Assembly: GCA_028571885.1 (NCBI GenBank)
Contig: JAPVVU010000069.1
Span: 1-11,055 of the forward strand
Source of the DNA: Gammaproteobacteria bacterium
GTDB lineage: Bacteria > Pseudomonadota > Gammaproteobacteria > GRL18
Length of the DNA: 11,055 nucleotides
Direction of reading: 5' to 3'
Every line of letters starts with the position of its first letter. The first letter of the stretch is position 1. The notes under the pieces are model-generated. The model had not been told where the DNA came from. It made no database searches and was given only the letters and a program-made list of their open reading frames with translations. Position numbers and translations under genes: made by a program. Below are positions 10,914 through 11,055 of this stretch, piece by piece.

Positions 10914-11055
10914 TTATATCGTAAAACGTTTTTTTCGCCTGCCGCGAATCGATTTTAATACTTCAGCAGGGTATCTTTCGCTGGCTTTGCTCTTCAGTTC
11001 CGTCATGGTTTTTCTTGTATTCGCGTGACAAAGAGCAATGGCCAGCGCATCAGCC
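10914..11055 (-). CDS. ruvC: RuvC, Holliday-junction resolvase, C-terminal 46 residues (cut by window edge)
   Basis: The open frame enters from the right edge and ends with TAA at 10916-10914. The visible part begins ADALAIALCHANT, which matches the end of RuvC, where the last catalytic Asp (Asp141 in E. coli) sits in AADALA. The tail ends RGRRKKRFTI, basic like that of other RuvC proteins. The other catalytic residues lie outside. Position directly upstream of ruvA supports the call. Confidence 0.93.
   Translation of the reverse strand, partial: ADALAIALCHANTRKTMTELKSKASERYPAEVLKSIRGRRKKRFTI

Noticed and set aside
1..11055. Mobile element ends, integrase or attachment site at tRNA-Lys
   Set aside because: tRNA genes often host islands, but no integrase, transposase or duplicated tRNA 3' end was found in the window.

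Overview
The window looks like an AT-rich gammaproteobacterial chromosome, probably from a sulfur-oxidising lineage. The first point rests on an intact ruvC-ruvA-ruvB-ybgC-tolQ-tolR-tolA-tolB-pal-cpoB-tRNA-Lys run, an order typical of Gammaproteobacteria. The second rests on two secreted Gly/Asn/Tyr-rich proteins that resemble sulfur globule proteins. This lineage call is from composition and motifs only; no database search was possible.

Right part (about 3300-11055, all minus strand): the C-terminal end of ruvC, then ruvA and ruvB (Holliday junction processing), ybgC (acyl-CoA thioesterase), and the complete Tol-Pal envelope system: tolQ, tolR, tolA (energised inner-membrane complex), tolB (periplasmic propeller), pal (peptidoglycan-binding outer-membrane lipoprotein) and cpoB (periplasmic coiled-coil/TPR protein). 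A tRNA-Lys(UUU) gene with its own promoter and terminator closes the run. Key catalytic or functional residues are present wherever they can be checked. The one odd spot is the ybgC-tolQ gap, which holds four tandem 15-16 bp repeats and a 9-codon ORF whose stop overlaps the tolQ start.

Left part (1-3250) is accessory in character. Two paralogous sulfur-globule-like genes lie in inverted orientation, one running off the left edge (minus, 1-557) and one complete (plus, 2370-2825). Their N-terminal halves are nearly identical and their C-terminal tails unrelated. Between them are two uncharacterised genes (minus 976-1359; plus 1777-2139, a Cys-rich conserved-looking small protein) and long AT-rich intergenic stretches with promoters, palindromes, direct repeats and hairpins.

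The most notable unannotated element is at 2894-3147 on the minus strand. A perfect FNR-type palindrome is followed by a leader with two mutually exclusive hairpins, then two tiny ORFs (18 and 32 codons). Both ORFs are strongly hydrophobic, each has a good Shine-Dalgarno sequence, and they overlap by ATGA. The unit ends at a hairpin shared with the convergent sulfur-globule-like gene. This looks like an oxygen-regulated operon of micro membrane proteins; its function is unknown.
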